Positions 44,719 through 54,251 of a stretch of DNA of 64,000 nt are shown here, piece by piece. The notes under the pieces were generated by a model. It was not told the origin of the DNA, ran no database searches, and was given only the letters and a program-made list of their open reading frames with translations. Position numbers and translations under genes: made by a program. This DNA comes from an uncultured Flavobacteriales bacterium (GTDB lineage: Bacteria; Bacteroidota; Bacteroidia; Flavobacteriales_D; Parvicellaceae), in NCBI GenBank assembly GCA_938075455.1, contig CALJHN010000009.1:1-64000 (forward strand), in the 5' to 3' direction. The stretch's first letter is position 1, and the number at the start of each line of letters is the position of its first letter.

Positions 44719-47580
44719 ATGTCATATATTTCACATGTGATTAAACATCCTTTCGTACTGTTTTTAACAGCTAATTTTTTAGTGCTTAATGTCTTTTCTC
44801 AAACAAATATTAAAGGTAAAATATTAGATGAGGAAACCAATGAAGAACTTATTGGTGCTTCAGTTAAAATAGTTAATTCTAATTATGGATGTGTGACAGA
44901 CTTTAATGGAGATTTTGTAATTAAAACCAATATTCCTTTGCCATTTAGTATAGAAGTTTCCTACATAGGATACGACTCTAAAGTCATTGATTTAATAAAT
45001 AACCAAAGATTAAAAGTTGGTTTGAAAAGCAAAGATTTACAGCTCAAGGCAGTTGAGGTAATTTCTGGAATAAGTAAAAAACTTAAAGAATCTCCTTTAA
45101 GTATTGAATCTATGGATATTAATGATATCAAGCAAACATCTGCAACCAATTTTTATGAAGGGCTAAGTCATATGAAGGGTGTTGATATGACCTCAGCAAG
45201 TCTAGGTTTTAGAGTGATAAACACAAGAGGGTTTAATAGTACTTCTCCTGTTAGGTCACTTCAAATAATTGATGGTGTTGACAACGCATCACCAGGATTA
45301 AATTTTGCTCTTGGAAACTTCCTTGGCGCTTCTGAACTAGACTTAATGAAAGTAGAAATTATTTCTGGGGCAAGTTCTGCTTTTTACGGTCCTAATGCAT
45401 TTAATGGCGTTATAAGTATGGAGACTAAGAATCCATTTTTATTTCCTGGATTTTCAGCAAGTATTAAACTAGGAGAACGTTTTTTAAATGAGTATGCTGT
45501 TAGATATGCCAAGGTAATAAAAGATAAAAAAGGAAAAAACAGGTTTGCTTATAAATTTAATATCTATTACATGAACGCTGATGATTGGGTAGCAGACAAT
45601 TCTGCAAGTGTTGCAGATTTAGAAACTAATGAGAGCAGTCCTGGGGGATATGATGCAGTAAATAGATATGGGGATGAAAACCTAAGTCCTATTTTAAATC
45701 AAATGATATATGGTTTGGACGGTGAAGCTGATACTGCTAGTATAATGGCCTATCCCGGGCTTGAAAGATGGCACAGAAAAGGCTATTGGGAGCAAGATTT
45801 GGTAGACTACAATACAGAAAATCTTAAAACAAGTTTTGGGATGCATTATTTGTTTGATAATTCTATGGAGCTCTTTTCCTCCTCCAATTTTTCTACAGGA
45901 ACTACTGTATATCAGGGAGACAACCGTTTTAGTTTAAAAAACATTAGATTTTTCCAAAACAAACTAGAGCTTAAAAAAGACAATGATTTTTTCGTTAGAC
46001 TTTATGCAACTCACGAAGATGCTGGAGATAGTTACGATGCTGTTCTAACTGCGTTTCAACTACAGAATGCTGCAGCAACAGATGTTGACTACCATGAATT
46101 ATATAAAACCTATTGGAGAGATAATATTTCTCCAAAAGTAGAAAGCTTAGACCCATCTGTAAATTGGCAACCTGCTTTTATAAATGGTGTAGCTTATCCA
46201 GTAAATTTTACGGATATTTTCAATTTAATTGATGGTATTCCTGTGGATTCTCTAGTTAATTGGCATGAAGAAAGTGCTAACAACGCTAATAGTTCACATC
46301 CAAATATGGGGGTTACTTCTTTTTATGAAGTTGGTACTGACAGATTTGACTCTTTATTTAATAAAATCACTTCTACTGCTTCCGTTCTTGATGGTGGATC
46401 AAAAATTGTAGACAAATCTGCTCTTTATCATGGGCATGGAGAAAAAATTTGGGAAAATGACTTTTGGAAGATTACTCTTGGCAGCAATTTCAGAGTTTAT
46501 ACTCCAAAATCTGGAGGATCTTTATTTAGTGACACTAATTCTATAACCACCAGTGGAGATACTATCATAAATAGAATAGTTAACAAGGAATTTGGTAGCT
46601 ACTTAGGAGTTGAAAAAAGCTTTTTAAGCGATCAATTAATTTTAAAAGGGTCCATAAGGTTAGATAAAAACCAAAATTTCAATATTATTCCAACACAGGC
46701 AATTTCTGGAATTTATAATATAAACGAATACCACACAGTAAGATCTACCTTTACTTCTGCTATAAGAAATCCAACACTATTGAACCAATACCAATATTAT
46801 AATATTGGAAGAGCTAAACTAGTTGGAAATATTAATGGCTATAAAAGTCTTTATACTTTGGAGTCTATTTGGTCTTATTCTACTTCAGGAAGAAATACAG
46901 ATTCATTGGTTAGTTTCAACTTAGACCCAATTCGTCCAGAAGAAGTAAAATGTTTGGAATTTGGATATAGAGGAGCACTGGGTGGCAAGTTATTTATTGA
47001 TGCTAATTACTACTACAACTGGTATACCAACTTTATTGGATTTATCAATGGTGCCAAAATTTTTGTAGACGCTCTTGGGCTAGAGGTTTTAGATGTCTAC
47101 AGAGTTGCTACCAACTCCGAAAAGATTATCACTACTCAAGGTTTCTCAACTGGATTAAATTATTATTTAGACAATCAATTTACTATCAACGGAAACTATT
47201 CCTGGAATATATTGAATAAACAAAATGACGATCCTATTATCCCTGCTTACAACACACCAGAACATAAATTTAATTTAGGCTTTTCTGGGAAAGAGATTGA
47301 TCTTAAAATATTTGCCAAATCACTGTTAAAAAAGATATCCTTTAACTTAAATTATAAATGGGTAAAAGGTTTTGAGTTTGAGGGTTCTCCACAGTTTACA
47401 GGTTATGTTCCTAGCTATGGTTTATTAGATTTTCAAATGACTAAGAACTTAACCAAACAAAATCTTTCTATAAAAGTAGGAGGCTCAAATATTTTAAATA
47501 ATAAGGTTCTTCAAGTCTATGGTGGGCCGTATGTGGGAAGAATGATTTACATGTCATTGCTTTTCGATTTTAAAGACTAA
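44719..47580 (+). CDS. TonB-dependent outer-membrane receptor with carboxypeptidase-like regulatory domain
   Basis: The 953 residues contain a signal peptide (to about 28), a CarboxypepD_reg-like domain (about 30-115, with GKILDEETNEELIGASV) and a plug domain (about 120-240, with IINTRGFNSTSPVRSLQIIDGV-type sequence, then EIISGASSAFYGPNAFNGVI). A large beta-barrel ends in MSLLFDFKD. The ligand is unknown. Divergence from ferritin hints at iron-related uptake. The secreted hydrolase-fold gene starts 80 bp downstream, so the receptor could import products handled by that protein. Confidence 0.9.
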   Translation: MSYISHVIKHPFVLFLTANFLVLNVFSQTNIKGKILDEETNEELIGASVKIVNSNYGCVTDFNGDFVIKTNIPLPFSIEVSYIGYDSKVIDLINNQRLKVGLKSKDLQLKAVEVISGISKKLKESPLSIESMDINDIKQTSATNFYEGLSHMKGVDMTSASLGFRVINTRGFNSTSPVRSLQIIDGVDNASPGLNFALGNFLGASELDLMKVEIISGASSAFYGPNAFNGVISMETKNPFLFPGFSASIKLGERFLNEYAVRYAKVIKDKKGKNRFAYKFNIYYMNADDWVADNSASVADLETNESSPGGYDAVNRYGDENLSPILNQMIYGLDGEADTASIMAYPGLERWHRKGYWEQDLVDYNTENLKTSFGMHYLFDNSMELFSSSNFSTGTTVYQGDNRFSLKNIRFFQNKLELKKDNDFFVRLYATHEDAGDSYDAVLTAFQLQNAAATDVDYHELYKTYWRDNISPKVESLDPSVNWQPAFINGVAYPVNFTDIFNLIDGIPVDSLVNWHEESANNANSSHPNMGVTSFYEVGTDRFDSLFNKITSTASVLDGGSKIVDKSALYHGHGEKIWENDFWKITLGSNFRVYTPKSGGSLFSDTNSITTSGDTIINRIVNKEFGSYLGVEKSFLSDQLILKGSIRLDKNQNFNIIPTQAISGIYNINEYHTVRSTFTSAIRNPTLLNQYQYYNIGRAKLVGNINGYKSLYTLESIWSYSTSGRNTDSLVSFNLDPIRPEEVKCLEFGYRGALGGKLFIDANYYYNWYTNFIGFINGAKIFVDALGLEVLDVYRVATNSEKIITTQGFSTGLNYYLDNQFTINGNYSWNILNKQNDDPIIPAYNTPEHKFNLGFSGKEIDLKIFAKSLLKKISFNLNYKWVKGFEFEGSPQFTGYVPSYGLLDFQMTKNLTKQNLSIKVGGSNILNNKVLQVYGGPYVGRMIYMSLLFDFKD

Positions 47581-47660
47581 CAATCTATTTTTAATATCTA
47601 AAATTCACTATTATTTATTTTTTCGTAAATTGTGTCCAAATTATTCACAAAAACAACCTT

Positions 47661-49274
47661 ATGAAAAAAATTACTTTTAGCTTTCTATTTGTTTTGACTT
47701 TAATTTGTTCCTCTATTTCTATTGGACAAACAAGATATTTAGATCCAGTGTTTCCTTCAATAGACACTACCAATAATATAGTATATGCAGTAAACCAATC
47801 TGTACTATTAGGCGAGGCTTTGCCAGTTGCAACAGGAGCTACCGTGCCAATTGGTCTGGATACAACTACAAATCCTCCTACTCCGATTTTATTTACAATG
47901 CCAGCATTAGAGATGGATATTTTTCAACCCTCTGGAGATACAGTTTCAGAAAGACCATTAATTATCTATTTGCATACTGGAACATTTGCTCCAATAATTA
48001 GAAATGGAAATGCTACTGGCTCAAGAACTTTCGATTATGCTACTCAGGTTTTTTGTAATCAATATGCAGCAAGAGGATATGTCGTAGCAAATACGGATTA
48101 TAGAGCAGGATGGGACCCTACATTACCAACTGAGCCGGAAAGAGCTGCAAGTTTAATGAAAGCTGCTTACAGAGGAATTCAGGATGTGAGAGCTGCAATT
48201 AGATATTTAAGAATGGATTATGAAAATGGTAACACATACGGTATTGATACTTCAAGAATTATTATTGTTGGTCAAGGAACTGGTGGCTGGATTGCTACTT
48301 GTTTAAACTCTGTTGACAAGTTGTCTGAAATTCAATTGCCTAAATTTCTTGATCCTGTTACTGCATTGCCTTTAATTGACACAACTGTTATGGGTGACTG
48401 GTTTGGATATGGAGGAAACCCTGCTTACAATACTCCAAGTAATGTTGGATATTCTAGTGAACACGATATGGTATTAAATATGGGGGGTGCTATCGGAGAT
48501 CTTTCTTGGCTTGAAGCTGGAGACAAACCAATTGCAGCGGTTCATGGAAACTTAGATGCAATTGCAAGGTTTACTACTGGTAATCTCTCAGTTTCTGGAG
48601 TTAATATTGTTTCAGATATTAGTGGTTCTCACGATGTAATTACAAAAGCAAATATGCTAGGTAACAACGATGCCATACCAAATCTTTTTGATCCCTATAC
48701 GGTAGCTGCCAAAGCAGCTTCAAACAGCATTGTTGGAACTTTAGATTTTAGTGGTGACACTGTTGGTCCTTCTGCTGATAACTTATTTCCATTTATAACT
48801 GGAAATCCTGGTGAAGGCGCTCCATGGGATTATTTTGATTCTTTAACTGCAGTTGCATTAGCAGTTGGTCAAGGACTTCCAGCAAGTGTTGGTATGGATG
48901 CCTATAACAGTAGCCTTGCTACAAATCCTGATGTAAGTATTGCAAAAGCAACTGCTTATATAGATTCAACTCTTGGATTCTTTTGTCCAAGAATTGTAAA
49001 TACATTGATGCTTCCTGGAAATACTATGGGAATTCAAAGTGAAAAAATATCTGTAAATATTTTCCCAAATCCAACAAGCGATTTTGTTTCTTTCAATTCA
49101 TCTACCAATATTAAATCAATTTCTATTTTTGATAATAATGGAAAGTTGGTAGAGAGAATTAGTCCTAATAGATTTACTTTTACAATGGATTTAAGATCTT
49201 ACGCTAAGGGAATTTACTATGCAGAGATTTCTAATGACAATCAAATTAAAACTGAAAAAATCATTCTAAAATAA
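47661..49274 (+). CDS. Secreted alpha/beta-hydrolase-fold protein lacking the nucleophile Ser, T9SS sorted
   Basis: The 537 residues begin with a signal peptide (to about 22). The alpha/beta-hydrolase core (about 80-420) has the oxyanion-type LIIYLHTGTF and the BD-FAE-like helix DVRAAIRYLRMDYENG, GIDTSRIIIVGQGTGGW. The nucleophile elbow, normally G-x-S-x-G(G), reads G204-Q-G206-T-G-G, with Gly (codon GGA) in place of Ser. A later GSHDVI could hold the acid or His. The C-terminus has VNIFPNPTSDFVSFNSS and GIYYAEI, a type A sorting domain. It is exported by T9SS. Without Ser it may bind rather than cleave esters. A strong terminator follows. Confidence 0.78.
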   Translation: MKKITFSFLFVLTLICSSISIGQTRYLDPVFPSIDTTNNIVYAVNQSVLLGEALPVATGATVPIGLDTTTNPPTPILFTMPALEMDIFQPSGDTVSERPLIIYLHTGTFAPIIRNGNATGSRTFDYATQVFCNQYAARGYVVANTDYRAGWDPTLPTEPERAASLMKAAYRGIQDVRAAIRYLRMDYENGNTYGIDTSRIIIVGQGTGGWIATCLNSVDKLSEIQLPKFLDPVTALPLIDTTVMGDWFGYGGNPAYNTPSNVGYSSEHDMVLNMGGAIGDLSWLEAGDKPIAAVHGNLDAIARFTTGNLSVSGVNIVSDISGSHDVITKANMLGNNDAIPNLFDPYTVAAKAASNSIVGTLDFSGDTVGPSADNLFPFITGNPGEGAPWDYFDSLTAVALAVGQGLPASVGMDAYNSSLATNPDVSIAKATAYIDSTLGFFCPRIVNTLMLPGNTMGIQSEKISVNIFPNPTSDFVSFNSSTNIKSISIFDNNGKLVERISPNRFTFTMDLRSYAKGIYYAEISNDNQIKTEKIILK

Positions 49275-49297
49275 TTTTCTTCTACTTAAACAATCTT

Positions 49298-49323
49298 AAA
49301 AGCCCCTTTTGGGGCTTTTTTTT
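49298..49323 (+). terminator. Intrinsic terminator after the hydrolase-fold gene
   Basis: AAAAGCCCC-TTTT-GGGGCTTTT forms a 9-bp stem with a 4-base loop, and the T-run continues to 49323. It starts 23 bases after the stop codon and is the clearest terminator in the window. Confidence 0.9.
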
Positions 49324-49396
49324 GGTCTTATTTTTTAAACTAAATATATCCACCATTCATAATTAATATATATTTACCGACTAATTTCAATTTTTA

Positions 49397-50722
49397 ATGG
49401 AAACAATAATTCAAATAACACAATTTATAATGAGTCTCTCGTTACTGATTGTTCTTCATGAACTTGGACATTTTATTCCGGCAAAACTATTTAAAACAAA
49501 AGTTGAAAAGTTCTATTTGTTTTTTGATTGGCCATTTTCTCTTTTTAAGAAAAAGTTTGGAGATACTGAGTACGGCATAGGAATATTACCATTAGGAGGA
49601 TATGTGAAAATAGCTGGTATGATTGATGAAAGCATGGACCAAGAACAGCTAAGTAAAGACCCAGAAAAATGGGAATTTAGATCAAAGCCAACCTGGCAAA
49701 GATTAATTATTATGGTTGGTGGAGTAACTGTAAACCTAATATTAGGATTACTAATCTATATAATGATGCTTTTTGTTTGGGGAGATGGTTATATATCAAA
49801 TGACAAAATTCCTTATGGAGCACATCTAAGTAATCCTATTTTTGAATCTTATGGATTTCAAGACGGTGATTTAATTGTTGAAGTTGGGGATGAAAAAATT
49901 ATAGAATTTGGAAGTGCAGAAAAAAGAATTTTAATAGATGGAAAAAGAAATATAAAAATCAAAAGAAATAAAGAAATTATTTCTATAGCTCTACCAGAGA
50001 ATATTATAGATGAATTACTTAAAAATAAAGGAGTAGGAATTTTAAGTGAATTAAGAATTTACAATACAATTGACTCACTTATTACAGGAAATAATGCATT
50101 TAATGCTGGATTTAAAGTTGGAGATAGCATAGTGGGTATAAATGGATTAAGCACTCCTTTTTTTAGAGATTTTAGAAATGAACTTCAAAAACATAAATCT
50201 GAGGAAGTTGAAATCGCTTTTTTTAGAAATAATTTATTAAAAACTATTAAAGTATATACCAACGAAAATGGTGCTATTGGATACTTTAAATCCAATAAAT
50301 TAAAAAGGTCTGTTATTGAATTTAGAAAATATTCTATTGTGGAAGCTATCCCAAGTGGAATTAAAAAAGGGACTCAAACTTTAAGCAATTATGTAAAATC
50401 TCTTTCCTTAATTTTCAATAAAGAAGGAGCTAAGCAAATAGGTGGATTTGGATCTATAGGAAGTATGTTTTCAAACAAATGGGATTGGCAAAAGTTTTGG
50501 GCCATGACTGCTTTACTATCTATAATCTTGGCATTTATGAATATACTTCCAATACCTGCTTTAGACGGCGGGCATGTAATGTTTTTAATTTATGAAATGA
50601 TTGCTGGCAAACCACCAAGTGACCAGTTTTTAACAAGAGCTCAAGTGGTAGGAATGGTATTACTATTTTCTTTACTGATTTATGCCAATGGTATGGATCT
50701 ATACAGGTTCATTAGCGGCTAA
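49397..50722 (+). CDS. rseP: Site-2 intramembrane zinc protease RseP
   Basis: Cleaves membrane-bound anti-sigma factors or leftover signal peptides within the membrane. The 441 residues have HELGH at 21-25 in the first membrane helix. GILPLGGYVKIAGM is the membrane re-entrant loop, two PDZ-like regions lie at about 130-300, and the late motif ALDGGHVMFLIYE supplies the third zinc ligand. The length is typical. It follows the terminator at 49298, so it has its own promoter. No anti-sigma factor gene is adjacent. Confidence 0.95.
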   Translation: METIIQITQFIMSLSLLIVLHELGHFIPAKLFKTKVEKFYLFFDWPFSLFKKKFGDTEYGIGILPLGGYVKIAGMIDESMDQEQLSKDPEKWEFRSKPTWQRLIIMVGGVTVNLILGLLIYIMMLFVWGDGYISNDKIPYGAHLSNPIFESYGFQDGDLIVEVGDEKIIEFGSAEKRILIDGKRNIKIKRNKEIISIALPENIIDELLKNKGVGILSELRIYNTIDSLITGNNAFNAGFKVGDSIVGINGLSTPFFRDFRNELQKHKSEEVEIAFFRNNLLKTIKVYTNENGAIGYFKSNKLKRSVIEFRKYSIVEAIPSGIKKGTQTLSNYVKSLSLIFNKEGAKQIGGFGSIGSMFSNKWDWQKFWAMTALLSIILAFMNILPIPALDGGHVMFLIYEMIAGKPPSDQFLTRAQVVGMVLLFSLLIYANGMDLYRFISG

Positions 50723-50793
50723 ATTGTTACTTTTAAACATCTGTTTGGGTATAATCTTTTGATATATAAAATATAATTAGGAGAGTTACCATT

Positions 50794-50801
50794 TACTTTT
50801 G
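50794..50801 (+). promoter_or_regulatory. Putative -7 box upstream of the 304-residue unknown gene
   Basis: TACTTTTG, identical to the box before asd, ends 15 bp before the ATG at 50817, nearly the same distance as at asd. No clear -33 TTG was seen. Confidence 0.38.
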
Positions 50802-50816
50802 TGTAAACAAAAAGAA

Positions 50817-51731
50817 ATGTTTAAAAATATTTTTTTCTCTTTATTGTTCCTATTTAAGCTCTTTAATTACTTCGCTCAAAGTATTCCGGAATACGACCAG
50901 TTTGAAGTTTACAAACAGGACAAGAACAATAAAATATTAATCATTCCTTTCGAAAATAAAATGTATTCTTCTGCTATCGATAATGAAATTGCAGAATATA
51001 ACAGGCTAAGTTATTCTTCAATAAAAGAGGAGATGAAAAAAGGGATTTCTGAGCAAATACTTCTCTCTATTAGCAATAAAACTCCTGCAATTTCTTTAGA
51101 ACATCATAAAGATTCTAATTCACAGATTTTAAATTATATATATAACAGTATTGGTTTAAAATACGAGAAATTAAAAACTAAAGATACAGTTGAAGTAGCA
51201 ACTAAACAAACTGATTTGATTAAAGAAAGATTAAATAAATTTGTACACCACACCAACCAACTTCACGAAAAAGCAAAGTATAACAGAGGAAATATTGATA
51301 ATGGGGAAATTCATACTTTCAATTATACCGAGGAAAGATTTATGAATGTTATTATTCAAAACCCAAATCTATTGAATGAATTGAACAATAAATACAGAAC
51401 AAATTACTACATTTTCATTAATGAATTTCATATTGGAAGAGCATTTTCTAAACCAGGAAACGTATATATTAAAGAAAGACAAATAAGTACCCACTATACT
51501 GTTTTTAACCAAAGAGGAAGGGAAGTAGATGCAGGAGTTATTAGAGTTCAAATGCCGGAAGATGTCTACAGTATTAGAAAAATAGAAAGAAATTATATTT
51601 CTTCAATTGCTAAAGAATTGTGCTCTTTTATTCCTGGACCAAAAGTTGAGAAAGCTACTATTGTTAAAGAGGCGAAAGACAATAAAAACTCGGAAAACCA
51701 AAGGAAAATTATTTATGGTGTTTTAGAGTAG
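50817..51731 (+). CDS. Exported protein of unknown function
   Basis: The 304 residues start with a signal peptide (MFKNIFFSLLFLFKLFNYFAQ). Mixed alpha/beta sequence follows with KILIIPFENKMYSSAID, reminiscent of nucleotide- or sugar-binding periplasmic proteins, and YRTNYYIFINEFHIGR. The latter layout recalls proteins that hold a small periplasmic FlgO/LptE-like fold, but no family is firmly recognised. The open frame starts at a TTG (50799), but the ATG is preferred because it leaves a complete signal peptide. The 3' end is 7 bp from the convergent subtilase gene. Confidence 0.65.
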   Translation: MFKNIFFSLLFLFKLFNYFAQSIPEYDQFEVYKQDKNNKILIIPFENKMYSSAIDNEIAEYNRLSYSSIKEEMKKGISEQILLSISNKTPAISLEHHKDSNSQILNYIYNSIGLKYEKLKTKDTVEVATKQTDLIKERLNKFVHHTNQLHEKAKYNRGNIDNGEIHTFNYTEERFMNVIIQNPNLLNELNNKYRTNYYIFINEFHIGRAFSKPGNVYIKERQISTHYTVFNQRGREVDAGVIRVQMPEDVYSIRKIERNYISSIAKELCSFIPGPKVEKATIVKEAKDNKNSENQRKIIYGVLE

Positions 51732-51738
51732 TAACCTA

Positions 51739-54246
51739 CTACCCACCAATAGTAAATTTCTTTACAACCATCTTACCATTTATAACTACAGATAGATTGT
51801 ATAATCCTTTTGAAAGACTTGGAATATTTACAAAAACCCTTTCCACTATTGCTGAAAAACTATTTTCATATACTGTTTGACCTAGCATATTTACAACCTT
51901 TAAAGTTCCGGATTTATTTTTCGGAACTCTTAGTGTAAATATTCCTGAATTGGGGTTGGGAAAGACTACTATGTCCTGCAGGTCCTGAATATTTTCACAA
52001 TCATCAGTATGTATTTTAACTTCTGTTCTCTTGCTTTCACATAATGCATCACAAACTTGCCAATTAAAAAAATAATAATACTGCTGTGTAGAAGTGTTAA
52101 TTGGATTAATTACAGACTTAGTTATACTTATCAGTCCTGGAATTTTATATGGGAAGTTTGCACCAGAATTAGCTCTGAAAAGATTAACTGGAGAGTTTGG
52201 AGACAATCCTATTTTATAATTATTTCCAGGAAATAAAGTAGTGTTAATCTCTAACGTATTAACACCAGTATTAAAATTACTAAACGTCTTTTCAAAAACA
52301 ACTTGGTTACTGCTATCTAATATAACAATAATTCTGTCCTGATTTCCAGTGGCTTTTACATCTACTGATTTTAAAGTCATTTTTTGATAAACATCAAAAA
52401 GCAAATAAGAGTAATTAGAAGATGTAGATCCATTAATAGGAAAAAAATTAAGTCCAGTAGAATAACATGATGTATCTGATAGTTCAGACACAAAAAAAGA
52501 AGTGTCATTGAAAATTGGTTCAGTAATTAGTTCCTCGCCAGAATAAATTTCGTCAAAATCATTTTCATTTATATACCAGTTTAAATTGGTATATAAATTT
52601 GATTCAAAGAAAACAGAATCTCCTTCACATGTATAATCGTCCTGAATTGAAGGTGCGTCGCTAAGAATTATGTTAAATGCGTTCTGAATGGTTTTTGAGT
52701 CGGATCCAAAAGAATTGGAGACCGTGAGTGTAGTATTGTAGCTTCCAGATTGATTAAAATATCTTGTTGGTGTTCTGGTTGTATCATCTATTATACCATC
52801 ACTTTCAAAATCCCAAGCCCATGAATTGGGAATTCCCAAGGTCGCATCTGAAAATTGAATTTCTCCAGAACAACTGTCTTCAACTCTTATGAAAAAATCA
52901 GCTGAAGGCGGAGATAAACAAAGTAATGCTTGATAAGCATTGATTCTTCCTGATCCTAGTAAGCCTGCATATGATGGGTTCAAGGCGTCTATATTATCGC
53001 AAGAACTTTTCATGCAATTAATTAATTGCTCATTGGATGAATTAGGTGAAAAAGATTTCATTAGACCCAGTAGTCCAGCAACCATGGGAGCAGACATTGA
53101 TGTTCCTGTTTTAGTCTCATATTCAGAATAAGGGACAGTACTTAAAATAGAACTACCTGGTGCACCAACATCTATTCTCGTTCCATAGTTAGATGATCCA
53201 GCCTTAATATCTGAAGTATTAGTATTGGCTACACAGATAACCCCATTGTAACAAGCTGGATATTTGGGATTAGATGCTAAATTAGCACCATTATTTCCTG
53301 AAGCAGCAACAATTATAGATCCGTTATTTATACCAAACTCAATTATATTGTTGTTTGTCTGTGAATAAGACCCACTTGACCAAGAACAACTTATAACATC
53401 AGCACCAGACACTATAGAATAGTAAACACCGTCCCATGTTTGATTAACCAATCCATTATTGTCTGCTGTTTTAACAGCCATTAAAGAAACTCCAAATCCA
53501 ATAGCAGATACTCCTATATTGTTGTCTGTATGGGCACCTGCTATCCCGGCACAATGAGTTCCATGTGCCCAAGCAGGTGTATTGCTATGAGGGCTAGGAT
53601 CGTTGTCATTAGTGTAAGTATCCCAACCGTTTATATCGTCAATATATCCATTGTTATCATCATCAATACCATTATTAGGTATTTCGTTAGGGTTTACCCA
53701 AATTACATTTTGTAAATCAGGATGATTAATTGTAATGGCATCATCAACAATAGATACCACAACGTTACTACTTCCAAATCCTAAATCCCAAGCTAAATTT
53801 GCTTGAATTTTGTTTAAATGCCAGCAACTACTGTAGCTAGGGTCATTAGTTAAGTAGTCCTCAAAATCTTTAAATTTTGGCTCGGAATAATCAATCTCGC
53901 TAAATTTGCTAAGATCATTTATAATTTTATTTAGATCATGGTTTTTATCTGTAAACTCTAGTAAAAATGTTAAATATAATTTTTCAGCATTCTTTTTTTT
54001 ACCAAAGGGTTGCTTAATATTAATTAGCCCTATAGAATCTAAAAAATCTCCAAAAGAGAAAATAGATGAACTAATATTATTTGGAGAATTTTCTACTGCC
54101 TTCCATGAAGATTCTGAAATATTGTCTAATGATTTTAACTTTAGATACAGTTGATTTTCAAAAATAGTATCATTATTTTGAGTCCATCCGATAAAATAGA
54201 GAAACAAAAATGATAAAGAAAATAAAACTTTTAGGCTATTTGTCAT
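51739..54246 (-). CDS. Secreted subtilisin-like serine protease with PKD domain and T9SS sorting domain
   Basis: The 835 residues start with a signal peptide (to about 22) and a propeptide-like region (about 25-135). The S8 catalytic domain follows (about 140-450), with Asp168 in VSIVDDAITINHPDL (kexin-like DD), His228 in HGTHCAGIAG, the oxyanion Asn318 in AASGNNG, and Ser383 in TGTSMSAPMVAG. A PKD domain lies at about 460-530, a beta-sandwich at about 600-740, and the C-terminal sorting domain has VVFPNPNSGIFTLRV and LSKGLYNLSVV. The active site looks complete, so it probably degrades extracellular protein. The phosphatase gene is next upstream on the strand, 5 bp away, suggesting an operon. 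Confidence 0.92.
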   Translation of the reverse strand: MTNSLKVLFSLSFLFLYFIGWTQNNDTIFENQLYLKLKSLDNISESSWKAVENSPNNISSSIFSFGDFLDSIGLINIKQPFGKKKNAEKLYLTFLLEFTDKNHDLNKIINDLSKFSEIDYSEPKFKDFEDYLTNDPSYSSCWHLNKIQANLAWDLGFGSSNVVVSIVDDAITINHPDLQNVIWVNPNEIPNNGIDDDNNGYIDDINGWDTYTNDNDPSPHSNTPAWAHGTHCAGIAGAHTDNNIGVSAIGFGVSLMAVKTADNNGLVNQTWDGVYYSIVSGADVISCSWSSGSYSQTNNNIIEFGINNGSIIVAASGNNGANLASNPKYPACYNGVICVANTNTSDIKAGSSNYGTRIDVGAPGSSILSTVPYSEYETKTGTSMSAPMVAGLLGLMKSFSPNSSNEQLINCMKSSCDNIDALNPSYAGLLGSGRINAYQALLCLSPPSADFFIRVEDSCSGEIQFSDATLGIPNSWAWDFESDGIIDDTTRTPTRYFNQSGSYNTTLTVSNSFGSDSKTIQNAFNIILSDAPSIQDDYTCEGDSVFFESNLYTNLNWYINENDFDEIYSGEELITEPIFNDTSFFVSELSDTSCYSTGLNFFPINGSTSSNYSYLLFDVYQKMTLKSVDVKATGNQDRIIVILDSSNQVVFEKTFSNFNTGVNTLEINTTLFPGNNYKIGLSPNSPVNLFRANSGANFPYKIPGLISITKSVINPINTSTQQYYYFFNWQVCDALCESKRTEVKIHTDDCENIQDLQDIVVFPNPNSGIFTLRVPKNKSGTLKVVNMLGQTVYENSFSAIVERVFVNIPSLSKGLYNLSVVINGKMVVKKFTIGG

Positions 54247-54251
54247 TCATT

